NCBI GenBank assembly: GCA_013398055.1
Contig: VZRS01002418.1
Span: 32,383-96,382, forward strand
Direction: 5' to 3'
Source: Ifrita kowaldi
Taxonomy: Eukaryota > Chordata > Aves > Passeriformes > Cinclosomatidae
DNA: 64,000 nucleotides
A program made the position numbers and the translations under genes. The notes beneath the pieces are model-generated. The model was not told the DNA's origin and did no database searches. It saw nothing but the letters and a program-made list of their open reading frames with translations. Position 1 is the first letter of the stretch. Each line of letters starts with the position of its first letter. Shown here piece by piece: positions 23,301-34,470 of this stretch.

Positions 23301-26300
23301 AAGAGACTGACACACCATGCACTGTCAGCTGCTAAATTCAGATATTCAGGCTGCCCGAAATGGGATACTTTAACCCTTTGTCACCACCAGATTCCTTTTC
23401 TCTCTGTTTTTCTCTTTTAAAGAAGGCAGAAAAAGAAATTGGGTTTTAAATTTGCTTTTTGCTTTCAGAAATTAAAAAGACCAAACAACCACTCCCCCCC
23501 ACCCCCAAACTTTGTAGGGATTTTGGTTTTTTTTGTATTTATCCAAGTTCTGGTTTATAAATCATCCAAAGACATGCTTGTTGACAGCTGAAATTTGCAT
23601 TAGAAAAGTATAATGTGCTTCTCTGTGTGGTGCATTAAAATGAAAATATAATAGTGCATATCCAAAAAACAACATCAGATGCTATTTTAAGGCACTCAGC
23701 ATCTTCCCAGTTTTGTGTGTGGAGGCTGTGTTTAGTTTAATGAAGCAGGGTGAAGGTGAATTTATCATATCTGTGAGGGAAAGGGAAGTGATACCAACGG
23801 TCTCTTTAAGAGACACGTGTTAGATCCATGTGAGATCCAAAAGCTGGTGGCTGAAGTTGGGCACATTCAGACTGGAAAAGTTTGGTTTTTCTTTTTAGAG
23901 TAATCAGGGAACTGGTCCATAATTTAAATTAGCTTGGGATGTGGCAGATTTTTCCATTGCTTGAAACCTTCAGATCAAACTTGGCTCTCTGCTCTTGCTG
24001 GTTCTCGCAGTACTTTCTCAAGTGCTCCAGAATATTGTGAGGGGTTTTTTTTCAAAGATGGCAAAATGTGATGACATGAAAATTTATTCCACTTAATGAA
24101 GAGTCAGCAGCCATCTCTTGTGAACAAAACTCTTGCATGACATTGGTCCTCCTGAAAGCCAAGCTCTTACAACTTGGAGCCCGGCTGATTTTTGGATGTC
24201 TGAAACAGGCACATACTGGGACTCTTGCTAGGCTATTGTTTCAGTTCAGTTGCAAAGGATGGGGTTTTATTTAGGAGCCTCTGGTGTTAGATGCTGTCAG
24301 GAAAGCTGTGCACAGCGATCATTGGCAATCATCATCACTGTTTGCAGGATCAAGTTTAGTTGGTTCTTCTGTTTGTGGATGTGACCATGTGAAAAAAATA
24401 GATTTGTACCATGACCCCAGAGGATTTGAAAGTTCTTTGCTCATGTGAGTGAATGTCCTAGAGTAAAGGCTGAGACATGAATTAAATAATTTTCCAGATG
24501 TGATAATTGAGGAAAGCAGAATAAACTGCTCAGTCTAGAGCTTTAATTCTCATTAATAGGAAAACAATTTTCTGTCCTGATAGTCTGTTATATATTTACA
24601 GTTACAGTTACAGGGACACATAAAGGCTAGATGTCCTGACAGCCCTCTGCATTTGTAATGAAAGACCAAGTCTGTTGTCATTAAGCCAAATTCCAGCTGT
24701 TTTCCACATCTTTGTATTTTTTGTCTGTCTGGTAGTCCGAGAGATCTATTTGTCATGAAAGTCAGGTAGAAACAAGAGATACAAACCAGCAGATTTTCGT
24801 ATATTCTGAATTTAATTTCTTCTTATATTACTATTTGTTGAAAAGACTTTAAGGAGACTTTGCTGCTACCTTTGAATTGCTTGCTCTTCTTTCCCCTAGT
24901 GGAGGCACATCGTTATCATAGGAGGTGAATGAGAATTGATTTCAGTATCCAGAAACAGACTTTGGCCTTTTGACATCCTAATAATTCCCAGAACAGCCAA
25001 GTGAACCTTCACCATGATAGAGTGGATTTGCTATATTAAAATATTGTAGCAGTGCCCTGATTTCAAGTCGTGGCAGTTTAATCACTGCAGCTGACCCATG
25101 TTCTTCATACAGCTGCTTTCTGCAGCGAGGTTACAACATCCATGCAGATTTTCCTTTGCTTTTAAAAACTTGGTTTAAAATAGTGAAAAGTTGTGTTTCG
25201 TCCAAGTTTACCTACTGTTCTTTAATGGTATGAAATGTGTCACATTTCTTCTCTTATTTATTAAATCCTGTGCTTTGACTAGAACTTATTTCCAAGAGTA
25301 TTAAATTATTGTTCTATTATTAGAGCACGAGGTTTGATTCCTTGACAGGTTGACAAGAGCTCTGGAACACTTTGCAGGAGCAGCCCTTCCTAATCAAAAC
25401 TGTCCTCAGCAGCTTCAGTCACTTTACCCTGGTACCAAAATATAAGTTAAAATGAAGCTGCTCAGCTGCTCCAGCAGCGTGTCGTGGAATCTGGGACTTA
25501 ATGCTCTCTTTTTTCACAGTCACCCACCCTCTGACACCACAGTCACACTCAGAGCAGCAGCTACCAACACCCTGCAATGCCTGATCCCTTACATGCCTGT
25601 CCTGATTGAGCTCTTCATACATTCCAACATCTATCAAGTTTCTTGGCCATCATATACCAAATTAATATAGGCCCATGGTCATCTGTCTCCTGCCATTTGC
25701 TGGTATTAAGTAAATTGCATTTAGACTACAAAGACAGTAAACCTTACTAATTTGGTGCACCTTGGCATCTTCCTTATATTGCAGGGGATTTTTAACACAG
25801 CCTTCTGAGTGCTTTCATTTTCTGTGCTCTTTGGCTCTTTGACTTCCTTCCTCTTCTGGTTTAGGATTTTTACCAAATTCAGTACTCAAGATCACTTTAA
25901 CATGCTCACTGTAGGCTCTTTTTAATCACCTGAGCTCTATGTCAATATGTGAAAATTTAGATTTCTTTTGCAGCAATTTTCTGTGAAAACAGTTGCCTTA
26001 CAAATACGTTTATTGTGAATGTGAATGATGTGCTTTTAGAATAGTTTCATTTTCAAAGCATGCTTTCATGGAAAACAAGATGAGTTTGTGTGGGAACAGC
26101 AGACATTCAGCAAACAACTCTAGTAGGTAGTTCCTTTCTTCCTTTGAAGACTTAGTGTTAAAAATCAGATTAGAGCACCAGAGATACAGGAAAAATAAAA
26201 AAGAAAATACAGAGTAATGTTGTACCCTGACTCCAGAACCATGTTCTGAAAGCCCACGGGTGAGATGATGAACAATTCCTGTGAAGGTTACATAGAGCTT

Positions 26301-28730
26301 GTTTCTGATAGGTTTCTCCACATTTCTTGTTTATCTATTTGTTTTGTTACTTTGTCCCAGTGCCGTAGTGACACCCTCTGGCAGTGGCAGGATAGTTGCG
26401 TTGCCATCAGGGAGCTCTTCAGCAGCAATCAGTGAGCAACCTCATGGGAAAGGCATTGGTGTGCCCTGTCCTTCCTTCCCTCAGAGCCGGTTTGGCTCAA
26501 GAGTAAAATTCACACATGTAAAGTCAAAGATAGTGTTGTGCATGATGGCTAATTGATATAAATTAAAGAACTATGTAATAAATGTTGTTGGACATTTTGT
26601 TCTGCTGAGTTGGACTTTTCTTCTGGTGAGCAGCTTGAAAAGTTTCCCTTTGTACTTAAATTAATTTGTTTACATCAACTCTAAAGCACACTCTTCTCTT
26701 TTGGAGTGGAGGTTCTGAACAAAGCCTTACCAATGCCCTGGCTGTGGTGTGGCTCTCACCAGAACAGAGATGCCTCACTGATCCCTTCTACTGTGAAATA
26801 TCACAGGTTTTTTAAGATGGAAAAGCTACTGGGAGGTGTCTGCCCACTGTTCATTTTGTATATTGCATTGGTAATGCTTTTATTTGTGCTGTCTTACCTG
26901 ATGGGTCACAAAATGCAAACTTCTCACAGCTGACATTTTTTCCAGGCAGTATAAAGAAAAACCAGTGAGCTGTTGAGGCAGCTGGAGCAGCAAAGTGAGG
27001 CAGATGAGGCTTGGATAATGGCATTAAGGTGCCTAAGTTCTATTAAAATCAAGGTGTTGGAAAATACTTAATGTTTTTTGTCATATCTAGGTCTGTGTCT
27101 CGTTTTGATAAGCAACCTTGCGCATGTCTGCAGAGCAAGCTGGTAAAACAGAACTATGAGCTGGGGCAAAGCAGCTGCCTGGCTGTGCTAGCTCCTTCAC
27201 TGGGCCTCTCAGTAACCTGAATTAGCCCAGATACAGATGTTTGTGCTGCTGGGCTCAAGCAGAGTTGAAGACTTGCTAGGGAGACCTCCATGGATCAATG
27301 GGGAAGTGGAGGTTCTGAGATTAAAACCTTTGATTGCTCTGTCCCATGGGGACTTTTATTGACCTGCTTGGAATGAGCCCTCTCCGGTCCCTTGGCAGCA
27401 TCTGAGCTGTCCTGGACTGATTCTGGGCACTCTGGGTTGGGACACAGGGACTTTTCAGCATCAGGATGAAATGTGAAGGCCTGGCTCAGCTTCTGAGAGC
27501 AGCCGTGGTTGTCTCTGCCACCTGGGGTCACTGTGATCAAGGTTATTAAAAAGGAGAGGTACGAAGCAACAAAAGAAAATAGAAGCAGTAAAAAAACCAT
27601 ACTTCCCAACCCTAACCACTGGAGGCTAAAATTGAGATCACCACAAGTATACAAATTAGCTGAAATTTTTATTGCGTGTGAAAAAACGGAGCCCGATACT
27701 TGAGTGTGTAAAAAGTCTATGTTAGCAGGTCAGGGATGTGTATAAAGCAAGACATGGACTATCACAAGGAAAGTGTTGCCTCTTTTACACTTTTCTTACT
27801 GCATTTTGCCTCAGCTCTTCTACCTGTTGGCTCCTACACTGTGTTGCACCTGACTTTGAAGGTCCTTGTAGCAGGGTAGCTTTGTGGCTGAGAAATCTTC
27901 AGTGGTCTTGGTGCTTATCCTGTTTGAAACAGGAATTGCTTCAAAATCTCGGTGGCTGTTCCTGTTATTTACCCATGTGAGATCACAGGGGAGTCTAATA
28001 GATGTTTTAAATCTGCACCCATCTTACAGAACTTCTTAAACGTGCTGTTAATGAAACCTTTGTCTCAGCTAACCCCACATGATATATTATGCACCAGCAG
28101 TACTTCTTAAAAGCACTTTAGCCGAATTTCCAAGCTGGCTGGGCTTAAAGTTGTCAAAATATGTATTTATGTTACAACTCCCCCAAATGCTGTGTGGATG
28201 TAAATGTTTCTGTGGAGGTGCTGCCTTGTGAGAGAGGAAGGGCTGTTTGTGCTCCAGCAAAAGACAAAAATCCAGATGACGCAAATGCAACTTCCAAGCC
28301 CATTTCTCATCAGAGCAGCACGGCAGCGTGTGAGCTGCTCCAAGCTGGACATCCCTGGTGCTTTCTGAGCTGCCTCTGGCACAGCTGCAGAATTGCTGCC
28401 TCGTGCTCTGGAAGTCTAAGCTAAAGCAGTAAGACATGAAAACCCTTTTTTACACTCTCTTCTGTTCACAAATCCTTTTCCAGAGGCCTGTAGGCACCCA
28501 GAGAGCAGACTTCTACTGCTGTACCTGCAGTGGGCGGCCACCACTGGAGCTGAAGGAGTTCATGCACATCTGTGGAGTGCACCTTTTTTTTCTCTTAGCT
28601 AAATAGTGCTGGAACTTCTAGACAATGGGAGTGTACAAGACATCGCATGGAATTCAGTCTGTTCTTTAGTACGAAAAGTTGGTAAATCAGTTTTTTTAAC
28701 TTTTTTCATCCTTACTAAATGAAAAGTGTA
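20381..28730 (+). other. PRKAR1B: PRKAR1B long intron, repeat-poor segment
   Basis: I recognise no transposable element over more than 8 kb. The part from about 20400 to 23400 carries scattered CpGs and little low-complexity sequence, for example around 20750-21130 and 22540-22740. The rest is ordinary AT-rich intron. No ORF has recognisable homology. The lack of repeats is compatible with regulatory constraint but does not prove it. Confidence 0.8.
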
Positions 28731-28962
28731 TCATAGAATCACAGAATGGTTTAGGTTTGAAGGGACCTTAGATACCATTTCATTCCAACCCCCTGCCATG
28801 GGCAGGGACACCTTCCTCTATCCCAGGTTGCTTCAAGTCCCATCCAACCTGGCCTTGGACACTTCCAGGGATCCAGGGGCAGCCACAGCTTCTCTGGGCA
28901 CCCTGTTCCAGTGCCTCAAAACCCTCACAGAAAAGAATTCCTGTATAATTTCCTTATAATGT
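28731..28962 (-). mobile_element. CR1 retrotransposon, 5'-truncated 3' end (minus strand)
   Basis: The plus strand starts with TCATAGAATCACAGAATGG, the reverse complement of the typical avian CR1 3' terminus. It continues through GAAGGGACCTTAGATACC, CCATGGGCAGGGACACCTTC, CCATCCAACCTGGCCTTGGA and CTCTGGGCACCCTGTTCCAG in the order expected of CR1. It is the cleanest CR1 copy in the window and therefore younger than the others. Only about 230 bp remain, the usual result of CR1's 5' truncation. The right edge is approximate. A short ORF across it is repeat-derived. Confidence 0.96.
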
Positions 28963-31406
28963 GTGTAATTTTCTTAATGCTTTTGTTGACATATCTGTGC
29001 ATTTGATTAGATAAGAAGTACTTCAGTTACAGGTATAGTTGAAGGAGAACAGGGTGGAAAAAACAGTGGTAGTGTTGGTAGTGGTGTTCTTTCATAGCTC
29101 TTTGCAAGTGGAGAACATCCATTCTTTGCAGTGCTGGGGGCTGTACAGTCAGAACTGCCTTACTCCTGTGCCTTTGCAAATGAACTTTGCATCACTGGCA
29201 CCACCTCTAAATAAAACTATTTTCTGCATCTTTTCTAGTTACACGATATTCAAAGCATCTCTCAGAAACACATTTTAGTCCTATTATAATCAGTGTTCTT
29301 TGGAGTAATTAATTATGTATCCCATCACGAGGTCAGAATCAGAACATTATGTTTTCATCTCTTGTAGTGAGATAGCTCCTCACACAGGCTTGCCATGCTG
29401 CTGTACACGTAATTAGTACTATATGAAGAATATAAATTAACATGTTAGTTTCGATGGGAATGTTGATGAGGTTGGAAAGGCGTCATTAATATGCTCAATA
29501 GTGCAAAATAATACTTCTGATTTTAGCTTCCTTTGGTTTTCCTTTCAACTAGTTAAGCTAAAAATATGGCACAGCTGCTTTCCCTTTACACATGTGAAAA
29601 TGTGTGGAATGCGAAGTAAGGGAGAGAATTGCAGCCCTTTGGGTGAGAAAACATGAGGTTCAGTGCTGAGGCACCAGCCTGTGTCTCACCAGGGAGCAGG
29701 GCAAAAGGAGGGCTCGGGGATGCCACTGTGGCTGCAGGGATGGATGGACAGGCTGCTCCTCCTGACACAGCATCCCCGTGGGGCTCACGGCAGGGTGGGC
29801 TCTGCCACTGCCTGCTTGGGTTCCAGATAAATTGCTGATTCCCCGTGGAGATGCCACTGCACTTCTTCCTTTCCTAAGGCCTGAGTAGTTTTAAACACTG
29901 TAGAACTCGAGCAGTCCCTCAGATGCACATGGTTATTCCACAGTTAATGCTGCTAATGGGTCAGACAGAAGATTTAGGCAGTAGAAGATGTAAATCAATA
30001 CTTATCAATGACATCTAACTGTGTCAGCTCTCAGGGCAGAGGAGAATCCAGCTGTAGGATTTGTTCTGCAGCTTGATAGAAACTCTATGCACCAGAGCAG
30101 TAGAAAGGATGAATGGCAGCGAAAAGCAAACGATGGAAAGCTTTGTGAAGTATATTTATTTTAATATTAGTTGGCTCTTAAAAGGTGCTCTTTGCCCGTT
30201 GTGCTGTGGGCTTTTCATTAAGAAGGACAAGCAACCATTATCTATGCTGAACACTTTTTGAATATCCTTTGCTATTGTGGCTGATGAATAAAATTACAAA
30301 GTGAGTATCTGATCCTGAAAGTTGATCTCTGCAAACAAGCTTTTATAAACTGGAGGAGCTCTGTGGACGTCAGTGGGAGCTGCTACAGGAAGGAGGATTA
30401 ATCAATATTAAATTGGCGGCCAAAGTAAAGGAGCTGTCGACTGGGAGCAAAACAACAGAAAATATTGGTAGGAGAGAAGTAAATTGTGCTGTTAGATAGC
30501 TCTTTTGTGAAACTGAATCAGAAAATCGCTAATTAGCTTTTACAAATTCTGGGAGTTGTTTAAACTTGGCTGCCTTTCATAGTTACTAGAAGTTTCACAT
30601 AAAGTCAAGTAGATTTCTAATGTGATTGAATGAATGATTTCTCATTAATTCACACTGCTTTTTCTTTTCCTTATTTTTGTTGATTTAAAATGCAGGAGTA
30701 TAATATTGTGTCAATGCAACATTGCATAGATTGCAAGTGTATGACTTTAAACCCAGTAAATTTTCCTTACTGTTATTTTTGAAAATTTCCATCTTTCCTT
30801 TTTAGTTTTCCTGGTGCTTTTTTAGTTCATTGCTCCCAGATTCAGCCTCTTGGTAGTGACCCAGCTTTCCAGTCACAGAGGCATGAAAAATCAGCATAAT
30901 TAAAAATGATATATTAAAGCAACTTTATAACAGTTTCCTTTTCTGAAATGCAAATGAGAGATAAGAGAAGACTCACCCGTGTTTGCTCTGTGTGTTGCTT
31001 GAAAAAAATCCATCTACTGCACTCGGAGCTGTGGTGCTGGTAGGATATTTATTGGTAGTTATTTTTATTGAAAACTCAGGGTTTAACTCAGACAACTCTC
31101 TTAGCTCCTGAGTCGCAATACTGATTATAATTTCTGGTCAACTTGGATTCTCTTCCTATCTGCCACTCTGCCTTTTTCTCTTAAATCCATTGGGTTTACA
31201 TTCTGGTAATTTTCCACTTTTCTTCTCCTCCCGGCCCTCGGCGCCCTGCCTCACAGCTCTCTTCCACTTTGCAATTTCTGATTTATTTCTGGCATCTGTT
31301 CAATTTCAGAAAAAAAAAATAATTCCAGCCCATGAGTCTTGCAAGGAAATATAAATTCCATTTTTATCAACATTCGTCAATTAAAATCCGATGCTGCAAA
31401 GCCTGT

Positions 31407-31416
31407 TTATAAATAG
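31407..31416 (-). promoter_or_regulatory. MEF2-like site
   Basis: TTATAAATAG is the reverse complement of CTATTTATAA, which fits the MEF2 consensus YTAWWWWTAR. Such sites occur often by chance in AT-rich DNA. I list it because RI-beta is a neuron-enriched subunit and MEF2 factors act in neurons; the link is speculative. Confidence 0.25.
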
Positions 31417-32287
31417 CTTGACTATTCCAAATTTATGTTGGTAATACCTTATACCATTCATGCCATATATGTAACACTTTCATATGGCAGATGAGGAGAG
31501 GTGTTTCTGTGACACTATATAAATTTACAAGTACAGAAATAAAATCCATTGACTACACCCCAGTGTCACATTTGCTGTGTGTACCTTCACACTCACACAC
31601 TTGTGCATCGAAGTTGCTTTGAAGGATGAACTTGTATGTGATTATCTGATAAGATATAAAACTGAAGCCTGAAATCTGGGCTGATCTCTTGAGTTTTGGT
31701 TCAAAGCCAGATTCTGGAAAACGATTTGAGTTCCGATTCAGGCAAAATCCCCTGAATATGTTTTTCTGGCAATATTTTTGAGAACAGCTGATCTTTTCAC
31801 ATTTTTTCCATTTGGGTTAGAAATCTTAAGAGAGTAACCACGATGCCACTGAAGTACTGATGTTTGCTGCTCACTGGAAGGAAAGTGCAGCCCATATACA
31901 TGGAGCCATAATTCCAGCATTTTTCTCTGCTGTGTTTCAAAGCTCTAGATGATAGATAATGACATTAAGGAGACTGAGTTGAAGTTAATTGCAAAGCATT
32001 GCTTATTAGGTTTGAAAGAGATATAATCACAGGGCATTCTAATTCCTTAAGACACTGATTAATATAACAGCTACAGAGAAAAAACTGGCAGGGAATATGT
32101 TTCTAGGGAGTTTGCAGGATTGCTGGTTTATGCATTTTCTTTTACAGCCTACACAGTTGGAGATAATTCAGAATCTTACTGTTTAAGAGTAAGCCAAGTA
32201 TCTAAAATCTTGTGACCATATTTAGGGATGGATGAAATGTTTTTGTTAAAATAGCTCACACTCCCTCACACATGCCCGTATTTCTGT

Positions 32288-32303
32288 CCGGCCTTCAGGC
32301 CGG
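32288..32303. repeat. GC-rich inverted repeat, 7-bp arms
   Basis: CCGGCCT (32288-32294) and AGGCCGG (32297-32303) are exact reverse complements around TC. Several CpGs are packed here inside AT-rich intron. Confidence 0.8.
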
Positions 32304-33939
32304 CGAAAGGAAGAAACCGGAGACCTCAGAGATTTCCTTTGCCTTTCTTGTGATCCATCAGCTGGGTGTTAATGATCTCACACTGCTTATTCCAGTACCC
32401 AAACATCTGCCTTCCCTCTGGGCTTGGTTGAATCACCCAGTGCCTTTACCAGTTGCTGTGTTTGTCTGCAACTCTGTTTTGGTTTAATCATCCCATTAGT
32501 TGAAGCTGAAGAAACACTTTGTGGCAAGTGGCACTGGTTTGTTCTGCATTTCATCCAGCATGATGCTGGGCTGTGACACATTGGGCTGTCTCCTGGCAAG
32601 GGTGGAAGAGTAGGGGGAAAATTCAAAAGCTATGGGAATGGTAGCATTACTTGGGGATGACACGTTTTTTTCTTGCTGTCCCACTGGTACTATCTTTTCT
32701 GATCATCCCCTGTCTATCCAGCAAGTTTGTCTGGATAAAGGCTGTCTCTATCTCTGGTGAGAACGTGCAAAATATTGAGAGGGCTAGGGCAGTGTAAAAA
32801 TAACATTTATTAGCAGAGAGATTAAAGGCTGAAGAAGGATGTTTGGGGGAACAACGAGAAAGGCAGTCCCAAGCTGCATCTTCAACAAAGAAATTCTTGC
32901 AGTAGACTCAGACAATCTGTTCCCAGTATGTACCAGGACACAGAGCATTACCCATGGCTGTGCCAAGAGCCTGAACTCCACAGAGCTCCTGAGAGTCCCT
33001 AATTCTGCTCAGCACACGCGGTTAGACGGATCCCCCAGCTCTAACTGGAATCTAGAGGATGCCTGAAAAACTCCCAAAGCAGGCAAATTTAGACAGGCTA
33101 TACAGGAGGTGGACTCTGAAAGCCACCAGTGGCAGAATTGGGAGATTGTTTTTGGAGAACGAGATGTCTCATTCCTGACCCCGTCACCTTCCGTGCGAGC
33201 CAGGGGGAGAGCGCTGGTGCCAATCCAATAGGCATGCTCAGCAGATGTCCAAGGCTCTGGTTTATATCCAGTGATACTAAAGGTTGTTTATAAAGGCAAG
33301 ACGTTATTGTTTTGAGCCTTTGGCACTGCCTCTCATCTTTTAAAAAGTCGAGAGGAACAAATCTGATGAGGTTTCCAGCTATTTTGTCTCGGTTACAAGA
33401 AGAGGCTGTCAGGAATCAGTGCGCCTTCTCCGACAGTGATCCTGCACTTGTTTCACTCTTCGTTGCCCTGCTAGGAAGCAACTTTTTGCTTGTCCTTGGA
33501 AATACAGTCTGAAAGGGTTCTCTTGAATCACTGAGTTCAGCCATCTGATAACTGTAGAAAAACCAAGTCATATGATCCCTCGCATAACCCAAATGAAGAT
33601 GTTTTTGTTTTCTCCTGTTTGTTGGGCTACAGTTTTTGGGAAGCTGCTGCATAACACTTCTGTTCCCATGGCAAGAGAGCATCTCACGTCCAGACTAAAT
33701 GTTTATATGTGTTGATTTTTCATGCCCTCATTGTCCATTAGTTAAAGTAACTCCTTTTCAACTCTGTTGTTCAGCCTAATCTTTGCCTCTCATCCCTATG
33801 CATTTATAAATTAAAATTATACCTATTCTTTGCTTTACTGCTTCAAATATTCATTCTCTTCTTTTATAAAAGATATCCATTACCCTTATCACCCCAGAAT
33901 ACCTTTTTCTGCATCTTTTTTGAATCAAATACATCTTGT

Positions 33940-34470
33940 TTCTCTGTTTCTTTTGAACAGGGTTGATGAGAATTGTGCCCAGCATTGAAGTGAGATAATT
34001 TACAGAAGTGCTTTTTACAATGGCATTAGCACTTCCTTGCTCATTTAAAAGTGACCCGGTTTATGCTGATGTAGGGTGAGTTTGTCTTCTTCCCAGCCAA
34101 GGGTAAAAAGGGTGGCTTGCAGTTACCCAGTGATTTAATGAATTCAGGTTAAAGTAGAAATGTTGCTGTAAGTTCAACATGCACGGCCTTTCATGTTAGA
34201 TTACCGAATTTCATTCCAACTTTATTACTTCAGTCATCAAAAGCATCCTCTGTGCAATCCACCCGAACACATCTCCACCTCTTAGGACTGGGCCTTGAAA
34301 CATCCTTGATAAAATGGCCTCCGGGTTTGTTCTTCCACTTCCAATATCAGCTGTTGTTAATCTACCCTAAATTATTTCCTTAAACACATTATGGTTCTTC
34401 TTCCTAATCAACTTTCCCATTTTAACCAGCAGTTTGCCTCTGAGCACTGTACCTTGCTTGCTTGAGGAAA
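33940..34470 (-). mobile_element. Probable very old CR1/L3-like LINE remnant (minus strand)
   Basis: Blocks resemble the reverse complement of old amniote CR1/L3-type elements. GAATTGTGCCCAGCATTGAA is followed by TACAATGGCATTAGCACTTC (33970-34045), like the segment usually reading 'tgcacacagtattcaag ... ataatggcattatcac'. GGACTGGGCCTTGAA near 34285 resembles the block before 'gatccctgtgg'. Similarity is weak and judged by eye; the limits are uncertain. Confidence 0.45.

Larger units (their letters stand above)
28963..33939 (+). other. PRKAR1B: PRKAR1B long intron, AT-rich segment
   Basis: This is intronic sequence with no gene seen. Notable short sites are a MEF2-like element (31407-31416) and a GC-rich near-palindrome (32288-32303). 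The stretches about 30280-30700 and 31310-31560 look non-repetitive and are candidates for a conservation test. Confidence 0.8.
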
